Positions 15,660 through 23,371 of a DNA stretch of 64,000 nucleotides are shown piece after piece. The number at the start of each line of letters is the position of its first letter. The stretch's first letter is position 1. Source of the stretch: Nanobdellota archaeon (lineage in GTDB: Archaea; Nanobdellota; Nanobdellia; Woesearchaeales; JAGLXL01). The stretch lies in NCBI GenBank assembly GCA_023132895.1, contig JAGLXL010000004.1, positions 1 through 64,000 on the forward strand, read 5' to 3'. The position numbers and the translations under genes were made by a program. The notes beneath the pieces were generated by a model. It was not told the origin of the DNA. It saw only the letters and a list, made by a program, of their open reading frames with translations, and ran no database searches.

Positions 15660-16762
15660 GAGGCAGCCAGAAGATTTTTAGGGTTTTTGGGATTGATGTT
15701 AAACTGCATTATTCATGGTGGTTTGTGTTTATATTACTGGCTTATGCTTTAGCAACTGGTTTTTTCCCTCATTATTATGAAGGTTTGAGTAGCACGGCCT
15801 ATTGGGTGATGGGTATTACAGCTTCTTTGTTATTGTTTGTATCTGTTTTATTACATGAGTTGACACATTCATTAGTGGCTAAACTTTGGAAAATAGAAGT
15901 GGAAAGTATTACTTTGTTTTTCTTTGGCGGGGTGGCTTCTCTGCCATCTGAAGACATGAAGCCATGGACAGAATTTTGGATGGCTTTGTCCGGGCCTCTT
16001 TTTAGCATGGCTTTAGGTATGGTGTTTTATTTTATTTATCTCTTAAATGGGAATGTTTATGTGACAGCAATTACATTTTATCTGTTTCAACTGAATATTA
16101 TTTTGGCGGTTTTTAATATGCTGCCAGGTTATCCTTTGGATGGCGGCAGGGTTTTTAGAGCTTTGCTGCAGATGTATTTTAAAGACATTAGAAAAGCAAC
16201 CTGGGTTGCCACTAAAGGCGGAAAGTTTATAGGCGGCGCTTTGGCCATACTGGGTTTGATTGCAATTTTTTCCGGCCTTTGGAATGGATTGTGGTTTGTG
16301 TTTTTAGGAGGGTTTTTGTATTTCATAGCTGGATTAAGTTATGAGCAGGTTATAGTTAAGGAAGTTTTGATGAAAGTTCCTTTGACAAAAATGGTGAAGG
16401 GGAGTTATTCTCATTTTGCTCCTAATGTTGGTTTTGACAAGGTAATCAAGAAGTTTCAAGCGAATGGAGAGGAAAATTTTATTGTCAAGAAAGACGGCAA
16501 GTTTTTGGGAATAGTTGATTTACGCCGAATTGGAAAGTTGGATAAAAAAACCTGGAGCAAGGTAATGGTCAGGAGTGTGATGATTCCTGCTGGTAAGATT
16601 AAGGTCTTGAATGAAAAGGACAATTCTTACAGTGCTTTGAGGAAACTAGTGGAGCAGAATCTGCAAATGCTGCCTTTTTTGAAAAGAGGGAAATTTGTGG
16701 GAGTTGTTTACCAAAAGAGTTTGAATCATCATATAGTCATGAAGTTAAAGTATGGCTTATAA
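15656..16762 (+). CDS. Site-2 protease (M50) with C-terminal CBS-like region
   Basis: 368 aa, multi-pass. H67-E-L-T-H71 in a membrane helix supplies two zinc ligands and the catalytic Glu, and P-G-Y-P-L-D-G-G-R (near 160) supplies the third ligand. About six hydrophobic segments span 18-225. Residues about 235-368 look like a pair of degenerate CBS motifs (G-K-F-L-G-I-V-D and G-K-F-V-G-V-V). Members cleave transmembrane segments of regulators or membrane proteins. It overlaps the DUF2683-like gene by 4 bp. The substrate is unknown. Confidence 0.88.
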   Translation: MRGSQKIFRVFGIDVKLHYSWWFVFILLAYALATGFFPHYYEGLSSTAYWVMGITASLLLFVSVLLHELTHSLVAKLWKIEVESITLFFFGGVASLPSEDMKPWTEFWMALSGPLFSMALGMVFYFIYLLNGNVYVTAITFYLFQLNIILAVFNMLPGYPLDGGRVFRALLQMYFKDIRKATWVATKGGKFIGGALAILGLIAIFSGLWNGLWFVFLGGFLYFIAGLSYEQVIVKEVLMKVPLTKMVKGSYSHFAPNVGFDKVIKKFQANGEENFIVKKDGKFLGIVDLRRIGKLDKKTWSKVMVRSVMIPAGKIKVLNEKDNSYSALRKLVEQNLQMLPFLKRGKFVGVVYQKSLNHHIVMKLKYGL

Positions 16763-16807
16763 ATGAAGAAAGAAAAGTTTTAAAAATTAACTGAAATAAC
16801 AAGAACT

Positions 16808-17842
16808 ATGTTACCAGAAAAAGAAATCAAGAAGCTGCGAGAGGAATTAGAGACAGCGACACGGCCGTTGATTTTTTTTGATGATGATCCAGACGGGTTA
16901 TGTTCATTTTTGTTGTTTTACAGGTTTTTGCGTGAAGGCAAGGGTGTGGTTAAGAAAAGTTCCCCTAAAATTACAACTGCTTTTTTGCGAAAAGTTGAGG
17001 AATATAATCCAGACAAGGTTTTTATTTTAGATGTGCCGATGGTGGATCAGGATTTCTTGGATGCTGTTAAAGTGCCAGTGGTTTGGGTAGACCATCATGA
17101 TCCTTTAGAAAGGCACAAGGTTCGTTATTTTAATCCGCGGATTTTTGATAATAAGATTTATTATCCAGTAACTAAGATTTGTTATGATGTAGTCAAGCAA
17201 GATATGTGGCTAGCCATGGTGGGTTGTATTGGTGACTGGCATATTCCTGATTTTAAGGATGAGTTTGTTAAAAAATATCCTGATTTGTGGGACGGCAAGG
17301 GTGATCCTGGAGACGTGACTTATGGCACTCGTTTGGGCAGGTTAGTTAGAATATTTTCTTTTTGTTTGAAGGGGAAAACTTCCCAAGTCATGAAGGTAGT
17401 CAAGATTTTGACCAGAGTTGAAACTCCTTATGAGATTATTGACGGGAAAAGCCCACAAGGAAGATTTGTTTTAAAGCATATCAAAAGGGTGGAAGGGCAT
17501 TATAACGATTTATTGAAAAAAGCTAAGAAGAAAGTTGGCAAAGGCAAATTAGTGTTGTTTAGGTATGAAGAGAATCAATGGGCTTTGTCAAGTGATTTGG
17601 CTGGTGAATTGATTTTTTTACATCCAGAAAAAGTTGTGATTGCGGGTCGTGAGAAGAGCGGTGAATTAAAATGCAGTATCCGGAGCCGGAAGATTAAGAT
17701 TAAATCGATTTTAGCCAAAGCTCTGCAAGGGATTGAAGGATATGGCGGGGGCCATGATTATGCCTGCGGTGCGGTGGTGAAGGTTGAGGATTTTGAACAA
17801 TTTATTAAAAATTTTAAGAGGGAGTTGAATGGAGCCAATTAA
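16808..17842 (+). CDS. DHH/DHHA1-family phosphoesterase
   Basis: 344 aa. Motifs: F-D-D-D-P-D-G (about 24-30), D-V-P-M-V-D, V-D-H-H-D-P (about 94-99) and, at the C-terminus, G-G-G-H-D-Y-A-C-G (about 311-319) of the DHHA1 domain. This is the metal-dependent RecJ/NrnA-like fold that cleaves single-stranded nucleic acid or small oligonucleotides. In archaea, relatives act as GAN/RecJ or as single-strand nucleases. Its last 14 bp overlap the next gene. Confidence 0.82.
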   Translation: MLPEKEIKKLREELETATRPLIFFDDDPDGLCSFLLFYRFLREGKGVVKKSSPKITTAFLRKVEEYNPDKVFILDVPMVDQDFLDAVKVPVVWVDHHDPLERHKVRYFNPRIFDNKIYYPVTKICYDVVKQDMWLAMVGCIGDWHIPDFKDEFVKKYPDLWDGKGDPGDVTYGTRLGRLVRIFSFCLKGKTSQVMKVVKILTRVETPYEIIDGKSPQGRFVLKHIKRVEGHYNDLLKKAKKKVGKGKLVLFRYEENQWALSSDLAGELIFLHPEKVVIAGREKSGELKCSIRSRKIKIKSILAKALQGIEGYGGGHDYACGAVVKVEDFEQFIKNFKRELNGAN

Positions 17843-18248
17843 TAGTTTGTTGGTGTTTTTAGTGGCTCTGACAGGATATCTTCTTGGTGTTGGTTTAAGT
17901 TATATTGCTCCTGAGGAATTAAAGCCAGGTTTTCGTTATTTTTTATGGCTGGAAAGAGGATTGTTTGTTTTGACTTTTTTGCCAATAATCTATGTTTTTG
18001 GGTTAAGTACATGGGTGATGATACCAGTAGCAATTGCCTTGGTGTCTTTGTTTCTAAATGTTAAGTATAGGATTTATGGTTCTTTTGGATTATTTTTAGT
18101 TTGGTTTTTTTTAGTTTGGGAAGAGAATTTGATTGTGGTGTTATTGGCGAGCGCTATATTTGTTTATGGTTTAGTGGCTGGAACTTTGGCTTTAGAAGAT
18201 TTATCGCCATCTCGAATGGCCAAATTGAATAAGAAGGTCAAGGTTTGA
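17829..18248 (+). CDS. Integral membrane protein, 139 aa
   Basis: Four hydrophobic segments at about 5-25, 37-58, 62-80 and 88-120. No family recognised. It starts 14 bp inside the DHH gene. Its C-terminal S-P-S-R-M-A-K-L-N-K-K-V-K is encoded opposite a short Dph2 gene remnant: the complementary strand of 18202-18241 reads D-L-L-I-Q-F-G-H-S-R-W-R-stop. The last residues of this protein are thus antisense to former dph2 coding sequence. Confidence 0.6.
   Translation: MEPINSLLVFLVALTGYLLGVGLSYIAPEELKPGFRYFLWLERGLFVLTFLPIIYVFGLSTWVMIPVAIALVSLFLNVKYRIYGSFGLFLVWFFLVWEENLIVVLLASAIFVYGLVAGTLALEDLSPSRMAKLNKKVKV
18202..18241 (+). repeat. 40-bp direct repeat, left copy
   Basis: Matches 18904-18943 at 36 of 40 positions with no gaps, 702 bp apart. 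The last 22 bases are identical. The copies bracket the DUF4258/YgiT module. Confidence 0.7.
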
Positions 18249-18266
18249 TAATCCGATGTTATTTCT

Positions 18267-18608
18267 TTACCCAATATCCACAATCAATCGATTTTTTGAC
18301 TCAGGATAAATAGTTACTTCTTCCCCTTTTTTTAATTCTAAAAATTTGGCAACTTTGTGAGCAATTTTGATATCTAATGAATTGCCTACTTTACCAACTT
18401 TAGTGTGAGATTCTAAACCCCACAGACCTTTTTTCTTGGCTAGAGCATCTATTTTATCTGAAACCTTTTCATCAAATACTGTGTCTTTACATTTATTGCA
18501 GACTTTAGCTTTAAATTTACCTAAGGAAATACCATGAACAGAAAAGTCTACATTCTTATAAGAATATTTACCTGTTTTACACTCCCAACATTTCATATCT
18601 TTTCTCAT
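18267..18608 (-). CDS. YgiT-type zinc ribbon fused to AbrB-like domain, module A antitoxin
   Basis: 113 aa. Residues 7-42 hold two Cys pairs (C-W-E-C and C-N-K-C) of a YgiT/MqsA-like zinc ribbon. Residues about 70-113 (K-V-G-N-S-L-D-I-K-I then G-E-E-V-T-I-Y-P) match a swapped-hairpin AbrB/SpoVT DNA-binding domain. It follows the DUF4258-like gene by 19 bp. By analogy with MqsRA it is antitoxin and autorepressor. A paralogue is encoded at 24558-24899. Confidence 0.72.
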   Translation of the reverse strand: MRKDMKCWECKTGKYSYKNVDFSVHGISLGKFKAKVCNKCKDTVFDEKVSDKIDALAKKKGLWGLESHTKVGKVGNSLDIKIAHKVAKFLELKKGEEVTIYPESKNRLIVDIG

Positions 18609-18627
18609 CTTGGCTCACCTACCTCTT

Positions 18628-18825
18628 TTATTCAATATAAACTGTTTTTATTCTATAAAGATCGCCTCTTTTTTTGTAAGCGACTCTAATGTAGGAATAC
18701 TTTACTAAAAAGCCATCAGTCTGTTCAAATTTTGAACCTTGATTAATGGCTTTTTTAATTTGTTCTGTAGTGATTCCATGTATCACCATCTTTTCTTTGG
18801 CATGTTTAGTAATATCCAATCTCAT
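18628..18825 (-). CDS. DUF4258-like small protein, module A probable toxin
   Basis: 65 aa: I-T-K-H-A-K-E-K-M at the N-terminus, G-I-T-x-E-Q-I-K-K-A-I, and a C-terminal beta-hairpin (Y-R-I-K-T-V-Y). The pattern fits the BECR/RelE-like DUF4258 group, whose members are predicted RNA-targeting toxins. It leads the two-gene operon. Upstream, GTTATTA and TAATAAC (18837-18864) form a dyad between a TATA-like box near 18870 and the start. Confidence 0.65.
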   Translation of the reverse strand: MRLDITKHAKEKMVIHGITTEQIKKAINQGSKFEQTDGFLVKYSYIRVAYKKRGDLYRIKTVYIE

Positions 18826-18836
18826 TTATATAACCT

Positions 18837-18864
18837 GTTATTACTAATTATAACATATAATAAC
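18837..18864 (-). promoter_or_regulatory. Dyad upstream of the module A toxin
   Basis: GTTATTA (18837-18843) and TAATAAC (18858-18864) are perfect inverted 7-mers 14 nt apart. A TATA-like sequence lies just beyond (about 18870-18878). Candidate operator for the AbrB-type antitoxin. Confidence 0.4.
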
Positions 18865-18902
18865 TTAGAACTATATAAATTTTTCTATTATGAAGAATAT
18901 AT

Positions 18903-19202
18903 CTATCTCCATCTAGAGTGTCCAAATTGAATAAGAAGGTCAAAAGTTTGCGGTAGTTTTGGAGTGTCACAAGCACCATAGCAAGTTCCAAGCCAGATAA
19001 AAACTTCTGCTGACGTTGATTTTTCTAAAGTTGTCTTGATTTCTTCTGCTCTGGGTTTTAAGCCGTCTGGCAATTGGATGCAGACTAACTTAGCTTTTTT
19101 CTCTTTGATTTTGCTGATGGCTTTTTTTAGTTCTAAATCTAGTTGCATTGGAAAATTCTCCAAATTTTCTAATGTCTTAAAAATCTCTGATTTTAAAGAC
19201 AT
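18903..19202 (-). CDS. Short Dph2-like protein (N-terminal domain only)
   Basis: 99 aa. It clearly matches the N-terminal domain of diphthamide synthase Dph2: L-V-C-I-Q-L-P-D-G-L-K, G-T-C-Y-G-A-C-D with the first cluster-ligand Cys, and D-L-L-I-Q-F-G-H-S. Full Dph2 is about 320-350 aa with two more Cys; here the frame stops right after F-G-H-S-R-W-R. A second copy of that terminal stretch lies at 18202-18241, with a different stop codon (TAA against TAG) and only synonymous changes, so the short form may be an established gene rather than fresh debris. It cannot make a complete radical-SAM site. Confidence 0.6.
   Translation of the reverse strand: MSLKSEIFKTLENLENFPMQLDLELKKAISKIKEKKAKLVCIQLPDGLKPRAEEIKTTLEKSTSAEVFIWLGTCYGACDTPKLPQTFDLLIQFGHSRWR
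18904..18943 (+). repeat. 40-bp direct repeat, right copy
   Basis: Right partner of 18202-18241; it contains the 3' end of the short dph2 gene. Confidence 0.7.
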
Positions 19203-19237
19203 TTTGATAAGAAAAGAAGGATAGTTTTTAAATTTTT

Positions 19238-19615
19238 TTAGTTGAGAGAAGGATAATTAACTTGATTTGGAATGTTTCCAATGGCTTCTTCAGCGGTAGC
19301 TTCAACTTTAATTTCTAAATCGTCTCCAAGATTATACCATTCGGCTTGTCCATCTCCTTTGTCATATTGGGAGAGGCCAGTTGCCTCGTATGTTCCTTTA
19401 CTATCTGTCGTCAGTAAGATTATGTTTAATTCACTTGGAGCTGGTTTTTTATCTGACCTAAGAAATTGAAGCACCATTGCAGTAGGCGGAAAGCCTGAAA
19501 GTTGAGCAAATTCAAATTCTTTATCTTGATATGTTGCTGTTAAGATAACTCCCAAATTTGTGTTGGAGTTTAAAATAGGAGTTTTTCTACCTTCAATTCT
19601 TAAAACATTACTCAT
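19238..19615 (-). CDS. Hypothetical protein, 125 aa
   Basis: Beta-rich, acidic and soluble, with no membrane segment or Cys. It contains A-T-Y-Q-D-K-E-F-E-F-A-Q-L-S-G-F-P-P and a Pro/Lys turn, and ends in a short disordered tail. It follows the 71-aa coiled-coil gene by one base, so they form an operon and may form a complex. No family recognised; the compositional pattern suggests a small structural or phage-like beta protein, but nothing firmer. Confidence 0.55.
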   Translation of the reverse strand: MSNVLRIEGRKTPILNSNTNLGVILTATYQDKEFEFAQLSGFPPTAMVLQFLRSDKKPAPSELNIILLTTDSKGTYEATGLSQYDKGDGQAEWYNLGDDLEIKVEATAEEAIGNIPNQVNYPSLN

Positions 19616-19616
19616 C

Positions 19617-19832
19617 TTAGTAGGTTTCGGCTTTGTAGCTGGCTTTGAATTCTGAAGGATATTTCTTAGTTTCTAATTCTTCGACTCTTTGTTCTAATTC
19701 TTGAATTCGCATGTTCATCTTAGCAAATTCATTGCTTAATGAGAAAATAGCGTTGCTTAAAGCTCTTCGTGTTTTGGTCAGATCCTTTTTAGCAGCTTTG
19801 AAAGCTCTTTTGACTTTTGATTTGAATGACAT
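19617..19832 (-). CDS. Small basic/coiled-coil protein
   Basis: 71 aa. A basic N-terminus (K-S-K-V-K-R-A-F-K-A-A-K-K) is followed by heptad-patterned helix (about 25-55, M-R-I-Q-E-L-E-Q-R-V-E-E-L-E). Probably an oligomeric coiled coil, possibly nucleic-acid or membrane associated. First gene of a two-gene operon with 19238-19615. Upstream T-A-rich DNA at about 19855-19866 resembles a TATA box. Confidence 0.55.
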   Translation of the reverse strand: MSFKSKVKRAFKAAKKDLTKTRRALSNAIFSLSNEFAKMNMRIQELEQRVEELETKKYPSEFKASYKAETY

Positions 19833-19939
19833 TGTATTTAATTTATGTTGGAGCTAGTATATAAATGTTTTGGTTATTTGTTATTGTTGAGTGGTGAAAG
19901 GGTAAGATTTAAATAGGGATCTAATAATTCTCAGTTAAA

Positions 19940-20341
19940 ATGTTTGAGCACGAGATGGCTGGTTTATTAGGGAAAATTATTTCTGGAGAGAGGGTAATGG
20001 AGAAGGCTGGTGACTGGCAATTCCAATCTAGAAAGGATGACTTTTTATTTCATTTAATTCATCCAAAGGCAGAGTATGCTTTTGAAATTTGCGAATCAGA
20101 AGGCGGGGCGATTAAATTTTCAAATTATCACCGCCGGGCTGAGAAAGGGAACGGTACTGCAACTTTAAAACATGTAGAAGCGGCAATTCAGATCTTGTCT
20201 AATGAGCAAAGGAAGCCGGTGAGAGTTATATTTGAAGAGTTGGGTGGACAGACAGATACAGTGCAATGGCTTGAGAAAAATGGTTATGTTTCAATGACTG
20301 GGGAGAAGTATATTAAATATTTTAATCCTGACTTACCTTAA
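19940..20341 (+). CDS. Hypothetical protein, possibly GNAT-like
   Basis: 133 aa. The segment G-N-G-T-A-T-L-K-H-V-E-A-A-I (about 70-83) and the terminal W-L-E-K-N-G-Y-V-S-M-T-G recall the acetyl-CoA loop and final strand of GNAT acetyltransferases, but the canonical R/Q-x-x-G-x-G/A is not convincing. A TATA-like TTTAAATAG at about 19909-19917 suggests a leaderless mRNA. The 3' end overlaps the RNase P gene by 9 bp. Confidence 0.45.
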   Translation: MFEHEMAGLLGKIISGERVMEKAGDWQFQSRKDDFLFHLIHPKAEYAFEICESEGGAIKFSNYHRRAEKGNGTATLKHVEAAIQILSNEQRKPVRVIFEELGGQTDTVQWLEKNGYVSMTGEKYIKYFNPDLP

Positions 20342-20629
20342 AGGAATCCGAGCGAATTTCTTACATTCTAAACAATAAATAACTAATTTACCTTGTCTGG
20401 TTCTAATTCGAGCGTTTTGGCCGGATCTGAGGTAAGTGTAGCAGTGTTTGCAGAATCTTCTTTTGTAGATTTTGGGCATTCTGATACGAGCTTTGCCAGC
20501 TATTTTTCTGGCTAATTGAACATATCTATTGGCTAGTTTTTGAGATTTTGTTTTTTGAGCCTCTTGAAAAAGTTCTTTGATTCTCTGTTTGGCGGTTTCT
20601 TTGATTTGTTTTTTTGGGCGTGGTTTCAT
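20333..20629 (-). CDS. rnp4: RNase P protein component 4 (Rpp21)
   Basis: 98 aa from the ATG at 20629; GGAGTG is 7-8 nt upstream, which argues against an in-frame GTG at 20653. It has the family pattern: helical N-terminus with N-R-Y-V-Q-L-A-R-K-I-A, then F-C-K-H-C and Y-C-L-E-C zinc knuckles around G-x-x-A-R-I-R-T-R. It binds the specificity domain of RNase P RNA for tRNA 5' maturation. The leader contains two hairpin-prone repeats, one enclosing the ribosome-binding site. Confidence 0.88.
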   Translation of the reverse strand: MKPRPKKQIKETAKQRIKELFQEAQKTKSQKLANRYVQLARKIAGKARIRMPKIYKRRFCKHCYTYLRSGQNARIRTRQGKLVIYCLECKKFARIPLR

Positions 20630-20633
20630 GAAT

Positions 20634-20683
20634 TTCACTCCGTTCAAATTCACTTACTTGCGCTCACTTTGTTCGGCAAGTTT
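20634..20683 (-). promoter_or_regulatory. Tandem hairpin-prone leader of rnp4
   Basis: On the minus strand ACTTGC and GCAAGT pair around a 14-nt loop containing GAACAAAGTGAGCG. Next, GAATTT and AAATTC pair around GAACGGAGTG, which includes the rnp4 ribosome-binding site. The loop core belongs to a repeat also seen at about 26108, 32185 and 32860. Confidence 0.4.
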
Positions 20684-20776
20684 CATGGTAGTAATGATTA
20701 TATTGGAGTTTAAAAATCTTTATAAACTAATGATTTATTTTGAATTAAAAAAGGTGAGTTCTAGGAGGAACAAAAA

Positions 20777-21196
20777 ATGAAAAAAGCAATTTATACAGAT
20801 AAGGCACCTGAGCCAGGTCATTACAATCAGGCAGTTGTTGTTAATGGTGTTTTGTATACTAGTGGGATTTGTGGGGAGTATTTGCCTAAACATGGGGCAT
20901 CAGGATCAATAGGCCCTTTTCTAGAAGCCCAAACAACATTATGTTTAAATTATATTAAATCCATTGTAGAAGAGGCAGGAGGCACTTTGGTAGATCTTGT
21001 TAGGGTAGATGCAGATATTGTTGACATGACAGAAGATAGGTTTAAAATTTTTGATGAGACATATGCTAAATTTTTCGAAAAAGCAGGAGTACCAAAAGAA
21101 GATTTACCAGCAAGATTTCCTAGAAATGCAAGCCTGCCTTGGAAAGGTTATGAAATAATGATGGCTGTAGTGGCAGATGTTTCAGGAAAAGAATAA
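20777..21196 (+). CDS. RidA/YjgF-family protein
   Basis: 139 aa, normal length. It carries G-H-Y-N-Q-A-V-V-V-N-G-V-L-Y-T-S-G near 15-30, the family's Gly/Thr-rich I-V-E-E-A-G-G-T-L-V-D-L-V-R near 63-76 and P-A-R-F-P near 113. RidA hydrolyses reactive enamine/imine intermediates. The usual P-A-R-(S/T) with the imine-binding Arg is present as P-A-R-F, so the catalytic Arg is kept but the pocket differs. AGGAGGAAC gives a strong ribosome-binding site. Confidence 0.8.
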   Translation: MKKAIYTDKAPEPGHYNQAVVVNGVLYTSGICGEYLPKHGASGSIGPFLEAQTTLCLNYIKSIVEEAGGTLVDLVRVDADIVDMTEDRFKIFDETYAKFFEKAGVPKEDLPARFPRNASLPWKGYEIMMAVVADVSGKE

Positions 21197-21229
21197 TTTT
21201 TTGTTTGAAAGAGGTGAACGGGGTAGAGA

Positions 21230-22024
21230 ATGAAAGTTATGGATATAGAAATGATAGTGAAGGATATTGAGATACGTTCTATTTCAAATATGTGGGCTTC
21301 GGTTAGAGCCAAAAGAGATTTTTCTAAAGGTGAAATAATTGAGGTATGCCCAATTGCTGTACTAAATCAAGATGAATCGCGGTTGGCTGAAAAAACTTAT
21401 TTAAAAAATATTAGTTGTAGATATAAACGTCGGTTAGTGGTACCAGGTGGTTATGGTTCTGTTTATTTGCCGTCAGGAGATCCTAATACAGATACTGAAG
21501 TTTATCCTGCAGAAAGAAGAATGATAATCAGAGCAAATAGGAAGATTAGAGAGGGTAAACATATTTTTGTTGATCGCGGAGTATTTTCTCCTTCGGAGCC
21601 AAAATGGGAGTATGATGAAGCTTCACCGTGGTGTTCAGAAGGACTAATTGTCAAACCAAGTCCAAGCAGGGGGTTAGGAACTTTTACAACTAGAGAATTT
21701 AAAAAAGGAGAATATGCCGAAATTTGCCATTTATTTTCTTTGACTCGAAAACAAAGTGACCTTTTGAAGAATACGAGTGTGAATGGATTTATGTATGCTT
21801 TAGGAAGCAGAAATCGGATAAGTGGGTGGGCAATTGGATATCCTTGTTTTTATAATCATTCTGATGAGCCCAATATAGATCCTTGGAATGAAATTGAAAG
21901 TATAGAAGAAGATCATTTGGCAGTAAAAGTTTTGAAAGATTTAGGACCAAATACAGAATTGGTTTTTGATTATTTGCCCGGTTATAAAAAAGAAAAAAAG
22001 GATTTGGGTTTTAAAATAAAATAG
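21230..22024 (+). CDS. SET-domain protein with a degenerate N-terminal SET copy
   Basis: 264 aa. The C-terminal half (about 140-255) has G-L-G-T-F-T-T-R-E-F-K-K-G-E, then F-Y-N-H-S-D-E-P-N and E-L-V-F-D-Y, the NHS and GEELxxDY-like motifs that bind S-adenosylmethionine in SET methyltransferases. The N-terminal half repeats the opening motif (M-W-A-S-V-R-A-K-R-D-F-S-K-G-E-I-I-E) but lacks NHS, so it looks like a decayed duplicate. A protein lysine methyltransferase is plausible; the substrate is unknown. GAGGTG lies about 14 nt upstream. Confidence 0.7.
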   Translation: MKVMDIEMIVKDIEIRSISNMWASVRAKRDFSKGEIIEVCPIAVLNQDESRLAEKTYLKNISCRYKRRLVVPGGYGSVYLPSGDPNTDTEVYPAERRMIIRANRKIREGKHIFVDRGVFSPSEPKWEYDEASPWCSEGLIVKPSPSRGLGTFTTREFKKGEYAEICHLFSLTRKQSDLLKNTSVNGFMYALGSRNRISGWAIGYPCFYNHSDEPNIDPWNEIESIEEDHLAVKVLKDLGPNTELVFDYLPGYKKEKKDLGFKIK

Positions 22025-22115
22025 TTAATCGTTTTCTACTTTTGGTGCAAAAATAAAAGAAAACTACCAGTTTAAATAAATAAACTTTATAAATAGGTTA
22101 ATTCTTGAGCTTAAT

Positions 22116-23369
22116 ATGTTCAAGTTTTTGAAGCGATTGTTTGAAGAGAAGGAAGTTGAAGAAACAGTAGAGCAGGACAAACTATTGTTCTGGTTTGATA
22201 ATAAGGTAAAGGAAAAACTGGAAAAGGTTGATAATGACATTATAATTCTTTTTGATGGTGTGGAAAGCAGAAAAAGAGTTATTTTAGAAAGATTAGAAGC
22301 TTTGGAAACAGTTGAGATTAAAGATGCAGAGAAAATTGAAGACAGGATTAAGAATGTAGTTCAAGGTCATCGGACTAATTATGTCAGGGCAATGAGTATT
22401 TTTCTGAGTGAAGTTCAGGTTCCTAAGCAAAGGACTTTGAGCGAGGCAATGAAGTTTAACTCTTTATTGAGAGAGAAGCTAGATGAGTTAGGAAAATCCA
22501 CTGCCAAAAGTTATGCTGCTTCCCAGCATTTGTTTTTTGATGCGGTCCAGCAGGTAGTTAAGGGTTTGAAGGGTTTAAATGATTTAGTTGTTAATTTTGA
22601 CAAGGTCGTGGAGAAGAATAAATTAAAAGATTTGGAAATGATTCGGATGACAGTTGATTTGTTGTATAGAAATATGAGTGAGAAGGAGAGGTTGAGCGGG
22701 GAATTAAAGGAAAAAAAAGAGAAACTAATGGAATTGCAGCTGAATAAGCAAAACAAAACAAATGAAGTTGAAAGTCTGGAGCAAAGCGATGATTACAGGA
22801 AATATTTGGAATTAAAAGATGAGAAAGAAAATTTAGAATCACAAGTTCGGGAAAATCAAAGCAAGTTTTTACAGATATTTGCTCAGTTGGAAAGATCATT
22901 GCGGAAATATGAGCACGTGGCTTTGGAAAATAGAAATTTGATTAGGGATTATTTAGAAAATCCTATTGATGCTTTTTTTAAGGATGAAAGTTTGGTGTTT
23001 TTGAAGATTGTGGCGGGTGTTCGGAAGAATCTTGAGAGTGGAATTGATTTGAAAGAAAGCAAATTAGAGAAAACAATGGAAGTGATTGATTCAGTTAATG
23101 AGAGCAAGTTGAAAGAAATAAAAGAAAAACATAATCAGTTGATGGAAGAAAAATCAATTGTGGCCAAGAAGATTGACAATAATTATATTTACGGCAAATT
23201 AAGCGACTTGAAATATCGGCTGGAGCATGTTGATGTGCAGATTGCTGATTCAGAGCAGGAAGTCAAGGAGTTGGAAGAGTTCTTGGAGAAGATTGATTTG
23301 GATAAGATTAAATCCGGGATTAAAGAGAAGGTTTTTGAAGTTTTTAGAGTTAAGCTGCTAATTTCTTGA
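22116..23369 (+). CDS. Long coiled-coil protein
   Basis: 417 aa, almost entirely charged helix with heptads at about 20-130 and 185-410. No membrane segment and no ATPase Walker motif, so it is not a full SMC. A TATA-like TTTATAAATA about 30 bp upstream suggests a leaderless start. The next gene begins two bases after its stop. Likely a structural or cell-division-type coiled coil; function unknown. Confidence 0.65.
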   Translation: MFKFLKRLFEEKEVEETVEQDKLLFWFDNKVKEKLEKVDNDIIILFDGVESRKRVILERLEALETVEIKDAEKIEDRIKNVVQGHRTNYVRAMSIFLSEVQVPKQRTLSEAMKFNSLLREKLDELGKSTAKSYAASQHLFFDAVQQVVKGLKGLNDLVVNFDKVVEKNKLKDLEMIRMTVDLLYRNMSEKERLSGELKEKKEKLMELQLNKQNKTNEVESLEQSDDYRKYLELKDEKENLESQVRENQSKFLQIFAQLERSLRKYEHVALENRNLIRDYLENPIDAFFKDESLVFLKIVAGVRKNLESGIDLKESKLEKTMEVIDSVNESKLKEIKEKHNQLMEEKSIVAKKIDNNYIYGKLSDLKYRLEHVDVQIADSEQEVKELEEFLEKIDLDKIKSGIKEKVFEVFRVKLLIS

Positions 23370-23371
23370 AA

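Noticed and set aside
22116-23369. SMC or Rad50 homologue
   Set aside because: Long coiled coil but no Walker A/B or signature motif at either end.
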